Assembly: GCA_015229095.1 (NCBI GenBank)
Contig: JADGCE010000048.1
Span: forward strand, 1 to 17,091
Reading direction: 5' to 3'
Length of the DNA stretch: 17,091 bases
Source of the DNA: Magnetococcales bacterium
GTDB lineage: Bacteria; Pseudomonadota; Magnetococcia; Magnetococcales; Magnetaquicoccaceae
Positions 1 through 6,953 of the stretch are shown here, one piece after another (within the stretch, counting starts at the first letter, position 1; each line of letters opens with the position of its first letter). The notes beneath the pieces were generated by a model, which was given only the letters and a program-made list of their open reading frames with translations, did not search any database and was not told the origin of the DNA. Both the position numbers and the translations under genes were made by a program.

Positions 1-58
1 CGAAAAGTCAAGAGATGGCATCCGCCACCCATGGCATTCCCTGTGCGTAGCCGATAGA

Positions 59-2668
59 ATGGCGGGTGATTCTGTGGCCAACAACGGGCGCACACCGGTG
101 GCCACTCCCCCCTCAAACCCCTCGTTCCAGCCTGTGGTCCATCCCATGAAACGCTATGCCAACCGTCCTTTTCTCCTGCAATGGCTGCTGATGGGCTTGA
201 TCACCGGACTCTGCGCCCTCATCTTCATCGTGGAGCACTACCAGGATTACAAAGAGACGGAAACCGCCGAGCAGGAACGTCTGCGGGTTCAGGCCACGGT
301 GATCGCGGAAAATTTAGGATTTCTGCTGACATCCACCCAGGCCGCCTTGCAGGCCATCCTGGCGGATCTGCCCCGTTGGCAAGACAACAACCGGTATCGT
401 CCAGAAGCGGCCCAACACTGGCAAGCCTATCTCGTCATACCCGGCCTGAGCAGCCTGATTGTGACCGATGCCCAGGGTGTGGTGGTGATTTCCAACCGCA
501 GTGAACTGCTGCAAAAAGATTTCAGCTACCGGGCGTATTTTCGGATCCCTCGTCAACATCCGCACCCCCGTACACTCTATCTTTCGCCACCCTTCCGCTC
601 CCTGCGAGGCGTTCTGGTGATGCATCTCACCCGTGCGATTATCGGCCCGGACGGGCAGTTTGCCGGTGTGGTCTCCCTCTCCCTGGAACCCGCCTATTTC
701 AAAACGGTGATGCACTCGATCCTCTATGCCGACGACATGCAGGTTACCATTGCCCACGGCGATGGCCAACTGTTTCTGCACGTCCCGACCAACGAGCCCC
801 CCCCGGAAACAGAACACCCTGCCGAAGGGGTCAAAACACCGGAAGAGACACGGGGGAACGACCTGATCGCTTCGACAACCGGGGAGCGACTGGGGGTGGT
901 GACCAAAATCCAGCCCGCCGCATTGCACATGAACAAACCCCTGTTTGTGGCGGTAAGCCGCAGCATGCAGGCCATCCACGCCGAGTGGCACGACGATCTG
1001 AGGCTCTACGGTGGGCTGTTTGTGGGTATGGTCCTGATGGTGAGCCTGCTCCTCCTGTTGACCCAGGCCCACATCCGCCGCTTCCATGCACAAAAACGAC
1101 AAGCCGACACAGACCTTGAAAAAAGCATGCGGCAACAGCGGGATATCCTCAACCATACACCGGCTGTTGTCTTCCTGAAAGATCTCCAGGGGCGTTATCT
1201 GTTTATCAACCGCCAGCATGAAACCCTGTTCCATCTGACCAATCAGGCCATCCAGGGGAAAACCGATTATGATCTTTTCCCCGCCGAAGTGGCGGCGCTA
1301 TTCCAGGAAAATGACCGCCGGGTCCTGGACAACGAGACCCTCGTACTGGAAGAGCACGTCCCCCAGGATGACGGCATGCACACCTACATCTCGGTCAAGT
1401 TTGCCCTGCACGAAGAGGATGGCAAACCGTATGCCGTCTGCGGCATCGCCACCGACATCACCGACCGCAAACAGGCCGAGGCAGAGTTGCACGAGGCCAA
1501 AGAGCAGGCCCTGCAAGCCAGTCGCGCCAAAAGCACCTTTCTGGCGGCCATGAGTCACGAAATTCGCACCCCCATGAATGCCATTCTCGGCATGGGCGAA
1601 GTGCTGAGGGAAACCCCACTGAATGAGGAACAACAGCACTGTTTGAAGGTGATGATCAATGCGGGCAATACCCTGATGGGACTCATCAACGATATTTTGG
1701 ACCTCTCCAAGATTGAGGCGGGCCAAATGGAAGTGGAAAAGCAACCGTTTGACCTGCCGCTCCTGGTGGAGGAGTCCGCCGCCGTGCTGCGGGTCAGCAG
1801 CCAGGCCAAGGGGGTTCCCTTGCAGGTGCAGATCACCGCCCACACCCCGCATTGGGTGCTGGGAGATGCCCAGCGACTCAAGCAGGTATTGCTCAACCTG
1901 TTGAACAATGCCAGCCGATTTACCCACCAGGGTCAGATCGCCCTGACCGTCACCCCCTTGGAGGATCCCCACATCCAGTTTACCGTCACCGACAGCGGGG
2001 TCGGCGTGCCAACCGAACGGCTGGCCGTTATTTTTGAACCCTTTGTGCAGGCCGATGGGCAACACACATTCAAGCGTTTTGGCGGCACCGGTTTGGGCCT
2101 TTCGATCTGCAAACAGTTGGTCGATCTGATGGGCGGCACGATCCAGGCGCACAGCCAACCAGGCAGCGGCAGCACCTTTACCTTTGCCATTCCCCTGCAG
2201 CGTGCGCCGGAAATCATCAACCTGCCAACCGGATCCCATGGGGCAGAACCTGCAGAGTCCGTGGTTGCCTGCCCCGGCTTGCGCATTCTGGCCGTGGATG
2301 ATGCCGAAGACAATCTGCTCCTCCTGCACGCCTTCCTGAAGGGAACAGCCCACCACCTCACCTGCGCGGAAGATGGCGAACAGGGGGTCCGCCTCTTCCA
2401 AAACGGCTCCTTCGACCTGGTATTGATGGATATTCAGATGCCCATCATGAATGGCTATGAGGCCACCCGCGCCATCCGGCAATGGGAAGGGAGCCAACAA
2501 CGCCCCGCCACCCCCGTGATCGCCTTTACCGCCCACGCCATGAAAGAGGTGACCGAAACGGTGCTGGCGGCAGGCTGCGACGATGTGCTCACCAAACCGA
2601 TCAAAAAGAAGGGCCTTTTAAGCGTGCTGGCCCGCTACACGGAGGCTCTCCGCCAGGAGCGCGGATGA
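59..2668 (+). CDS. Membrane-bound hybrid sensor histidine kinase (PDC-like sensor, PAS, HisKA, HATPase_c, receiver)
   Basis: Inner-membrane hybrid kinase that should autophosphorylate on His and pass phosphate to its own receiver. Seen in the 869-residue product: TM1 about 38-58; an extracytoplasmic region 60-312 resembling PDC/dCache sensors; TM2 about 316-336; PAS 360-475 (FLKDLQGRYLFINRQ, ending in the linker ITDRKQAE); HisKA H-box with phospho-acceptor H500 (MSHEIRTPMN); ATPase N-box around 611-620 (LLNLLNNASR), DSGVGVP 645-651 and GGTGLGLS 675-682; receiver 741-860 with acidic pair D747/D748, acceptor D791 and K846. There is no DNA-binding output domain, so the downstream partner (Hpt protein or other regulator) is not in the window. 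The start is uncertain: no Shine-Dalgarno precedes ATG 59, the frame has no stop back to position 2, and ATG 146 just before TM1 is an alternative. The gene could begin left of the window. Family assignment is secure; the signal sensed is unknown. Confidence 0.93.
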   Translation: MAGDSVANNGRTPVATPPSNPSFQPVVHPMKRYANRPFLLQWLLMGLITGLCALIFIVEHYQDYKETETAEQERLRVQATVIAENLGFLLTSTQAALQAILADLPRWQDNNRYRPEAAQHWQAYLVIPGLSSLIVTDAQGVVVISNRSELLQKDFSYRAYFRIPRQHPHPRTLYLSPPFRSLRGVLVMHLTRAIIGPDGQFAGVVSLSLEPAYFKTVMHSILYADDMQVTIAHGDGQLFLHVPTNEPPPETEHPAEGVKTPEETRGNDLIASTTGERLGVVTKIQPAALHMNKPLFVAVSRSMQAIHAEWHDDLRLYGGLFVGMVLMVSLLLLLTQAHIRRFHAQKRQADTDLEKSMRQQRDILNHTPAVVFLKDLQGRYLFINRQHETLFHLTNQAIQGKTDYDLFPAEVAALFQENDRRVLDNETLVLEEHVPQDDGMHTYISVKFALHEEDGKPYAVCGIATDITDRKQAEAELHEAKEQALQASRAKSTFLAAMSHEIRTPMNAILGMGEVLRETPLNEEQQHCLKVMINAGNTLMGLINDILDLSKIEAGQMEVEKQPFDLPLLVEESAAVLRVSSQAKGVPLQVQITAHTPHWVLGDAQRLKQVLLNLLNNASRFTHQGQIALTVTPLEDPHIQFTVTDSGVGVPTERLAVIFEPFVQADGQHTFKRFGGTGLGLSICKQLVDLMGGTIQAHSQPGSGSTFTFAIPLQRAPEIINLPTGSHGAEPAESVVACPGLRILAVDDAEDNLLLLHAFLKGTAHHLTCAEDGEQGVRLFQNGSFDLVLMDIQMPIMNGYEATRAIRQWEGSQQRPATPVIAFTAHAMKEVTETVLAAGCDDVLTKPIKKKGLLSVLARYTEALRQERG

Positions 2669-2755
2669 AGGCCTGCCTCTTCACGGTTTCTCACCCTGCT
2701 GTCATAGTGCCGGGATGCGTTAACACCCCATCCCTTCCATGGCAACAGAGGCTTC

Positions 2756-4444
2756 ATGACAGCGTCTACCCTCACACCGAAACATTTTCAGGCCGAGTTG
2801 GCCGCCCTGGCAGCCCGGTTGCGGCAGCAGGTGGAACGACACGTACCCGGTTTCAGCACCCAGGCCGATGAACAGAGCCGTCGCCAGCAACGGGCGCTGA
2901 AAGAGTTCCAGTTTTTTGCCAAAACCTATTTTCCCCACTATATCTCCCGACACGACAGTCTCCTGCACACCTATCTGTACCATCGCCTGCCCCAGGTGGT
3001 CCGGGCCCGCCGTCCTGGCGTCAAACTGGCCATCGCCGCCCCACGGGGAGAGGCCAAATCCACCCTGGTCACCCAACTGTTTACCCTGTGGTGCGCGATC
3101 ACCGGTCGTCGCCGCTATATTCCCATCATCATGGACAGCCAGCACCAGGCCGCCGCCATGCTGGAGTCGATCAAGGCGGAGTTGGAGAGCAACCGCCGTT
3201 TGCAGTTGGATTTTCCCGACGATTGCGGCGCCGGAGCGGTTTGGAAAGCAGGGGTGATGGTCACCAACAGCGGCACCAAGATTCAGGCCTTTGGCTCAGG
3301 ACGGCGTATGCGGGGGTTGCGCCACGGCTGCCATCGGCCCGACATGGTCATTTGCGACGATTTGGAAAATGATGTCAATGTGCGCAGCCGGATACAACGG
3401 GACCGTCTGGAGGAGTGGTTGCGCACCACCGTCCTCAAACTGGGGGCCGCCGACGACTCCATGGATGTGTTGGTGGTGGGCACCCTTTTGCACCACGACT
3501 CCCTTCTGGCCCGCCTGCTGGGCAACCCCCTGTGGGAGAGCAAACGGTTCCAGGCCATCATCCAGTGGCCGCAGGATATGGCCCTGTGGGATCAATGGCA
3601 GGCCTGTCTGCTCCGCGAGGGAGAGGGGGCCGCCGATGCCTTTTTTCAGCACAACAGGGCGGCCATGGAGGCCGGAGCCCAGCTCTCCTGGCCCAAGGTG
3701 CGGAGTCTGGAATCGTTGATGAAAATCCGCGCCCGGGATGGAGCCAATGCCTTCGATGCCGAATTGCAAAATCAACCCCTGCGGGAAAATGCGGTCTTTC
3801 AGAATGTCACCTTCTGGAGCACCCCCAACCCCCATTGGGTCCTGTTTGGTGCCGTGGACCCCTCCCTGGGCCGATCGGCGGGGCGCGGCGATCCATCGGC
3901 CATTCTGCTGGGCGGCTTCGACCGGGAAAAGGGGATTCTGGATGTGGTGGAAGCCGATATCCGCCCCCGTCTGCCCGACCGGATCATCGCCGATGTCATC
4001 GCCTATCAGGCCCGGTATGGATGCCGTTTGTGGGTGGTGGAAGCCGTGCAGTTTCAGGAATTTTTCAAGGATGAGCTGGTGCGCCGTTCCGCCCAACAGG
4101 GGGTGCCGATCCCGGCCCGTGGCATCAAGCCGTTCCGGGACAAAGGGCTGCGCATCAGCAGTCTGCAACCCCACATCGCCAACGGTCTGATCCGCTTTCA
4201 CCCCAGTCAGGGCACCCTGCTGGATCAATTGCGCCACTGGGGTGAGGGCAGCGACAGCCATGATGACGGACCAGATGCCCTGGAAATGTTGTGGCGGGCG
4301 GTTCACGACAGCGCAACAGGGTTGGGCGATGTCCACTCCGCCGGCCAGAGGCTCGCCGCCAACCTGGAACAGCATGACCGCGCCTCTTTTGCGCAGCAGG
4401 GGTTTGGAGAGTGGGGCGGACGGGTGGATCTGGCGGGTTACTGA
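2756..4444 (+). CDS. Orphan phage-type terminase large subunit (packaging ATPase/nuclease)
   Basis: Terminase large subunits power DNA translocation into phage heads and cut the concatemer. In this 562-residue protein the ATPase half shows a Walker-A-like loop at 95-103 (APRGEAKST), a Walker B at 197-204 (MVICDDLE, with E204 as likely catalytic Glu) and a coupling-type motif VVGTLLHHD at 240-248. The RNase-H-like nuclease half shows the spaced acidic residues D368 (AVDPSLG), E429 (VVEAVQF) and D504/D507 (HDDGPDAL). Length and the C-terminal pattern fit the putative large-terminase family found in phages such as psiM2. Start ATG 2756 is supported by an AGAGG about 6 nt upstream. Neighbours are a histidine kinase and, 7 bp away and convergent, a spermidine-synthase-like gene. 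No small terminase, portal, capsid, integrase or att site is visible, and base composition looks like the neighbours. It may be a prophage remnant, a gene-transfer-agent part encoded elsewhere, or a domesticated nuclease. Confidence 0.88.
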   Translation: MTASTLTPKHFQAELAALAARLRQQVERHVPGFSTQADEQSRRQQRALKEFQFFAKTYFPHYISRHDSLLHTYLYHRLPQVVRARRPGVKLAIAAPRGEAKSTLVTQLFTLWCAITGRRRYIPIIMDSQHQAAAMLESIKAELESNRRLQLDFPDDCGAGAVWKAGVMVTNSGTKIQAFGSGRRMRGLRHGCHRPDMVICDDLENDVNVRSRIQRDRLEEWLRTTVLKLGAADDSMDVLVVGTLLHHDSLLARLLGNPLWESKRFQAIIQWPQDMALWDQWQACLLREGEGAADAFFQHNRAAMEAGAQLSWPKVRSLESLMKIRARDGANAFDAELQNQPLRENAVFQNVTFWSTPNPHWVLFGAVDPSLGRSAGRGDPSAILLGGFDREKGILDVVEADIRPRLPDRIIADVIAYQARYGCRLWVVEAVQFQEFFKDELVRRSAQQGVPIPARGIKPFRDKGLRISSLQPHIANGLIRFHPSQGTLLDQLRHWGEGSDSHDDGPDALEMLWRAVHDSATGLGDVHSAGQRLAANLEQHDRASFAQQGFGEWGGRVDLAGY

Positions 4445-4451
4445 CAGGCCA

Positions 4452-5330
4452 TCAATAACGGCCATTCAACAGGTTGGCGGGTGAATATTGATCCGTCAGG
4501 ATGCGGGTTTCCGGCGGCCACGGTGCCGGAGGGGCAAACAACGGCAGCAGCCACTCTTTGCCTGCTCCGAACCGTCGCAGGTGCGGTTCCACCCGCTCCG
4601 CCCCCTGGCGGATGGCGAGATCGGCAGGCAACCCATCCTTTTTGGCCAGCACCACCCGGTTGCCGCTCTGCACATTAAAATACTCTCCGAAAACAGCCGC
4701 ATAGGTCGCCGATTCCGCATCATACAGGCGACCGGAGGCAAAGGTGTTGGCCACCAGCACCCCCTGGGGTTGCAGCAGGGCTTTGACCTCCTGCAAAAAT
4801 TCCCGGGTGGTCATATGTTCCGGCACGGAGATATGGTCGAAGGCGTCCAGCAGAATCAGATCGTAGCGGCGTTGCCGTTTCAACGCATGTTTGACAAAGA
4901 CACGGCCATCCTCGACAAAGACCTGGATCCGGGGATCCGGCGCAAAGCCAAAAAATGTTTTGGCCACGTTGACCACAGCCTGATCGATCTCGACACAGTC
5001 GATGGGAATATCGGGATAGATTTTGCGCAGCACACCGGGCATCGTCCCGCCCCCCAGACCAATGATCAGAATATTTTGGGGGGCGGGTTGCAGGTAGAGG
5101 GCCGACAGCACCAGCCTGGTGTAGTTCAGGACCAGGGTATCCGGATCCGTCAGGGAGATGCAGCTCTGTCGGCCAGAATCATGAATGCCAAACTTCATAC
5201 AGCGCAATCCCCGCTCTTCATAGACCAGAATATTGCGATAGAGGGATTTTTCCTGGTGAATAACCACCGCCCCACCCCAGGCGGGCAGCAGGGAGCAGCA
5301 GAAGAGCAAGAGGGCCCGTTTAAGCTTCAC
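4452..5330 (-). CDS. Spermidine-synthase-fold (SpeE-like) protein with hydrophobic N-terminus
   Basis: Rossmann-fold member of the spermidine synthase/methyltransferase superfamily; the substrate is not established. Residue numbers are from the GTG at 5330 (292 aa). The N-terminus KLKRALLLFCCSLLPAWGG (2-20) is a signal-peptide- or anchor-like hydrophobic stretch. Then come the nucleotide-binding loop ILIIGLGGGT (87-96), the acidic strand end CVEIDQA (112-118), EDGRVFV (140-146) and YDLILLDAFD (156-165), and the typical C-terminal ILTDQYSP. The canonical active-site DSSDP-type loop is replaced by DAFDH, so true aminopropyltransferase activity is doubtful. An upstream GTG at 5354 is in frame, but GTG 5330 has an ideal GGGAGG (complement of 5337-5342) six bases away. 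The start overlaps the stop of the upstream membrane gene by 11 bp, suggesting translational coupling. The pair matches the two halves of the fused membrane/spermidine-synthase family. Confidence 0.85.
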   Translation of the reverse strand: MKLKRALLLFCCSLLPAWGGAVVIHQEKSLYRNILVYEERGLRCMKFGIHDSGRQSCISLTDPDTLVLNYTRLVLSALYLQPAPQNILIIGLGGGTMPGVLRKIYPDIPIDCVEIDQAVVNVAKTFFGFAPDPRIQVFVEDGRVFVKHALKRQRRYDLILLDAFDHISVPEHMTTREFLQEVKALLQPQGVLVANTFASGRLYDAESATYAAVFGEYFNVQSGNRVVLAKKDGLPADLAIRQGAERVEPHLRRFGAGKEWLLPLFAPPAPWPPETRILTDQYSPANLLNGRY

Positions 5331-5940
5331 AGCCCGCCTCCCGCTTTTGCCCACCCCCCAGCAGCATGCCCGCCCCCGCCACCAGAAGGGAGATGGCGAT
5401 CATGCCGTAGAAAAGCTGGTCCAACTCAAAGAGCAACACCAGGTAGAAGGAGGTCAACAAGGTGCCGGCGGTACTGCCAAAGGTGGAGATAAAAAAGACG
5501 CGCCCCGCCACCCGCCCGGAGCCGTCCAATCCATCCACCAGCAGATGGATCGCATAGGGCGAGATGGCCCCGGAGATGGTGATCGGCAGAAAAAAGAGCA
5601 CCACCGAGGCCGACAAGGCCCCGTAGCGGGGATCGGAGATGGCATCAAAGACCCGATCCAGAATGGGAATGGAGGCGAATGCGCAGGGCAGGGCGGCCAG
5701 GGTTGCCACCCCCAGCACGAGGCTCAGCCGACGCAAACTCGGCCGATAGGCGGAAAACTGCCCACCCAGCAGATAGCCGATGGAGAGCGACAACATAAAT
5801 ATTGTAATAATGGCACCCCACACATAGATGCCTGTCCCAAAGTAGGGGGCCAGGGCCCGTCCACCGAGCAACTCCAGGGCCATGACAAAATATCCAGACC
5901 ATCCGGCAATCAGGTAAACCATAAACCTTTGCAGTGTCAT
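5320..5940 (-). CDS. Six-TM membrane protein (membrane half of a split SpeE-like protein)
   Basis: Integral membrane protein of 206 residues with about six helices (near 7-26, 38-60, 71-92, 108-134, 147-171 and 176-195). It carries hallmarks of the membrane domain fused to spermidine-synthase-like domains in many bacteria: ELLGGRALAPYFGTGIYVW (23-41) and the GRV..ISTFGSTAGTLLTS segment (146-164). The frame extends back to an ATG at 6015, but ATG 5940 was chosen because GAGGGGAG (complement of 5948-5955) lies 7 bases upstream and the extra 25 residues are not hydrophobic or conserved-looking. Its TAA stop lies inside the next gene, whose hydrophobic N-terminus would supply a seventh helix. Function is unknown; the family has been linked to export or modification of small molecules only loosely. 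It is divergent from the CMD-Rieske gene. Confidence 0.8.
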   Translation of the reverse strand: MTLQRFMVYLIAGWSGYFVMALELLGGRALAPYFGTGIYVWGAIITIFMLSLSIGYLLGGQFSAYRPSLRRLSLVLGVATLAALPCAFASIPILDRVFDAISDPRYGALSASVVLFFLPITISGAISPYAIHLLVDGLDGSGRVAGRVFFISTFGSTAGTLLTSFYLVLLFELDQLFYGMIAISLLVAGAGMLLGGGQKREAGCEA

Positions 5941-6246
5941 GCGACCGCTCCCCTCTGCTGTCTGGCACACGCCCAACCCCCACGCCACCGGCTCCCCCAC
6001 CGGCGACTCTGCCAACGGCCTTCAAAGGTCGGGCAACATCCGCATGCCTGCTGTGCGAGGCATCCGCAACCCACCTGCCCGGCAGGATAGCAGGTTTGCC
6101 CAACCGTGACCAGTCGGCACGATTGCCCTGCTTTCCAACCGGCGCGGATTGACAGATTCCCAGGTTATTGTTAGCATGGTGCCGCACGTGGGGTATCTGT
6201 ACATTGCCACGTCGCTTCCACCCTTCAACCCTCAGGAAGAAACCCC
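5941..6246. other. Divergent intergenic region, 306 bp
   Basis: Separates the minus-strand membrane protein from the plus-strand CMD-Rieske gene. It holds the Shine-Dalgarno of the membrane gene (5948-5955), a short palindrome CCTGCC-C-GGCAGG at 6074-6086, and the rightward promoter at 6149-6177. No convincing small gene or structured RNA was seen; the reading frames crossing it are rich in Pro, Ala and Arg, with no recognisable motif. Confidence 0.6.
6149..6177 (+). promoter_or_regulatory. Sigma-70-like promoter upstream of the CMD-Rieske gene
   Basis: TTGACA at 6149-6154 is a perfect -35 box, followed by a 17-bp spacer and TAGCAT at 6172-6177 (4 of 6 matches to TATAAT). Predicted start of transcription is about 6184, giving a leader of about 60 nt before ATG 6247. 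Inferred from sequence only. Confidence 0.6.
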
Positions 6247-6876
6247 ATGTCCAAAGCTCTCACCTACCTGGCCAAAACCCGGCCAGAAGCGGCCACCCAT
6301 TTGCTGGGTTTTTACAAGCACAGCGTCCAGGCCCTGGATGACAAAACCAGGCATTTGATCCAGATCGTCACCAAGGTGACGGTAGGCACCGAGCGGGGGC
6401 TGCGGCAATATGCCCCGAAAGCGCTCAAAGCCGGAGCCAGTCGGGAAGAAATTTTGGATGCCGTGCTGATGGCCTTTCCCGCCGCCGGCCTCAACAAGGT
6501 ATTGGATGCCATCGATATCATGCGGGAGATGGATCTCCTGCCGGAAATCCCCGAAGAGGCCCCGGCGACTGCCCCGCAGCGGAACCTGGGGGCGCTGGAA
6601 GATTTTCCGCTCCAGCGCATGCACAGCCTGCGGCGCGCCGATGGCGATCTGCTCGTCTATCGCAGCGGGGTGGATAGCGTGGTGGTCTACAGTGCCCGCT
6701 GCCCGCACTCCAAAGCCAACCTCTGTCGCGGCACCGATCACGGCACCCATGTGGAGTGCCGGGTACACAACTGGACCTTCGATCTGGCTACAGGCCGCTG
6801 TCTGCAACCCGAAGGAGGCGCCGGTTTGCAGGTGATTCCCACCCTCGTGCAGGAAGGCCAACTGGTGCTGGCATAG
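6247..6876 (+). CDS. CMD-like (AhpD-fold) domain fused to a Rieske [2Fe-2S] domain
   Basis: Cytoplasmic 209-residue protein of unknown function. The N-terminal part (about 15-95) has the helical pattern of carboxymuconolactone decarboxylase/AhpD proteins (DDKTRHLIQIV..., then KALKAGASREEILDAVLMAF). Where redox-active members have G-C-x-x-C-x-x-x-H, this one reads GTERGLRQY (47-55), so both cysteines and the histidine are missing and peroxidase-type chemistry is not expected. A linker of about 20 residues (Pro/Ala/Glu-rich) leads to a Rieske domain (115-209) with complete cluster ligands C152, H154, C171 and H174 (CPH-x16-CRVH) and the typical VHNWTFDLATGRC. It resembles small Rieske ferredoxins, so electron transfer or redox sensing is the likely role. 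Start ATG 6247 has AGGAAG 8 bases upstream and a good promoter at 6149-6177. A receiver-kinase follows after a hairpin. Confidence 0.82.
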   Translation: MSKALTYLAKTRPEAATHLLGFYKHSVQALDDKTRHLIQIVTKVTVGTERGLRQYAPKALKAGASREEILDAVLMAFPAAGLNKVLDAIDIMREMDLLPEIPEEAPATAPQRNLGALEDFPLQRMHSLRRADGDLLVYRSGVDSVVVYSARCPHSKANLCRGTDHGTHVECRVHNWTFDLATGRCLQPEGGAGLQVIPTLVQEGQLVLA

Positions 6877-6885
6877 AAGGGGTTC

Positions 6886-6917
6886 AGCCCTCCCCGGTCT
6901 CCATACCGGGGAGGGCT
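6886..6917 (+). terminator. Perfect 13-bp hairpin after the CMD-Rieske gene
   Basis: AGCCCTCCCCGGT (6886-6898), a 6-nt loop and ACCGGGGAGGGCT (6905-6917) pair perfectly. There is no T-tract after it, so it may be a weak terminator, an mRNA 3' end stabiliser or a partial read-through element ahead of the kinase gene at 6954. Confidence 0.6.
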
Positions 6918-6953
6918 CCCTCCAACGTCCCGACAGGCCAGGGAAGCGACCCC

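Noticed and set aside
1298..2536. A 412-codon minus-strand frame inside the first histidine kinase gene
   Set aside because: It lies wholly opposite the HisKA-HATPase-receiver coding region and looks like a compositional shadow.
2756..4444. The terminase gene as evidence for a prophage in the window
   Set aside because: No other phage gene, att-like direct repeat, tRNA target or integrase is visible, so only an orphan gene can be claimed.
4445..4451. A bidirectional terminator between the convergent terminase and SpeE-like genes
   Set aside because: Only 7 bp separate the stops and no hairpin with a T-run was seen there or just beyond.
5347..6090. A 247-codon plus-strand frame opposite the 6-TM membrane gene
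   Set aside because: The product is Gln/Gly/His-rich and motif-free, while the opposite strand encodes clear membrane helices with family motifs.
6756..6953. N-terminal extension of the receiver-kinase by 66 codons
   Set aside because: It overlaps the Rieske coding region, crosses the 13-bp hairpin and encodes an Arg/Pro-rich stretch; ATG 6954 has a ribosome-binding site and begins the receiver fold directly.
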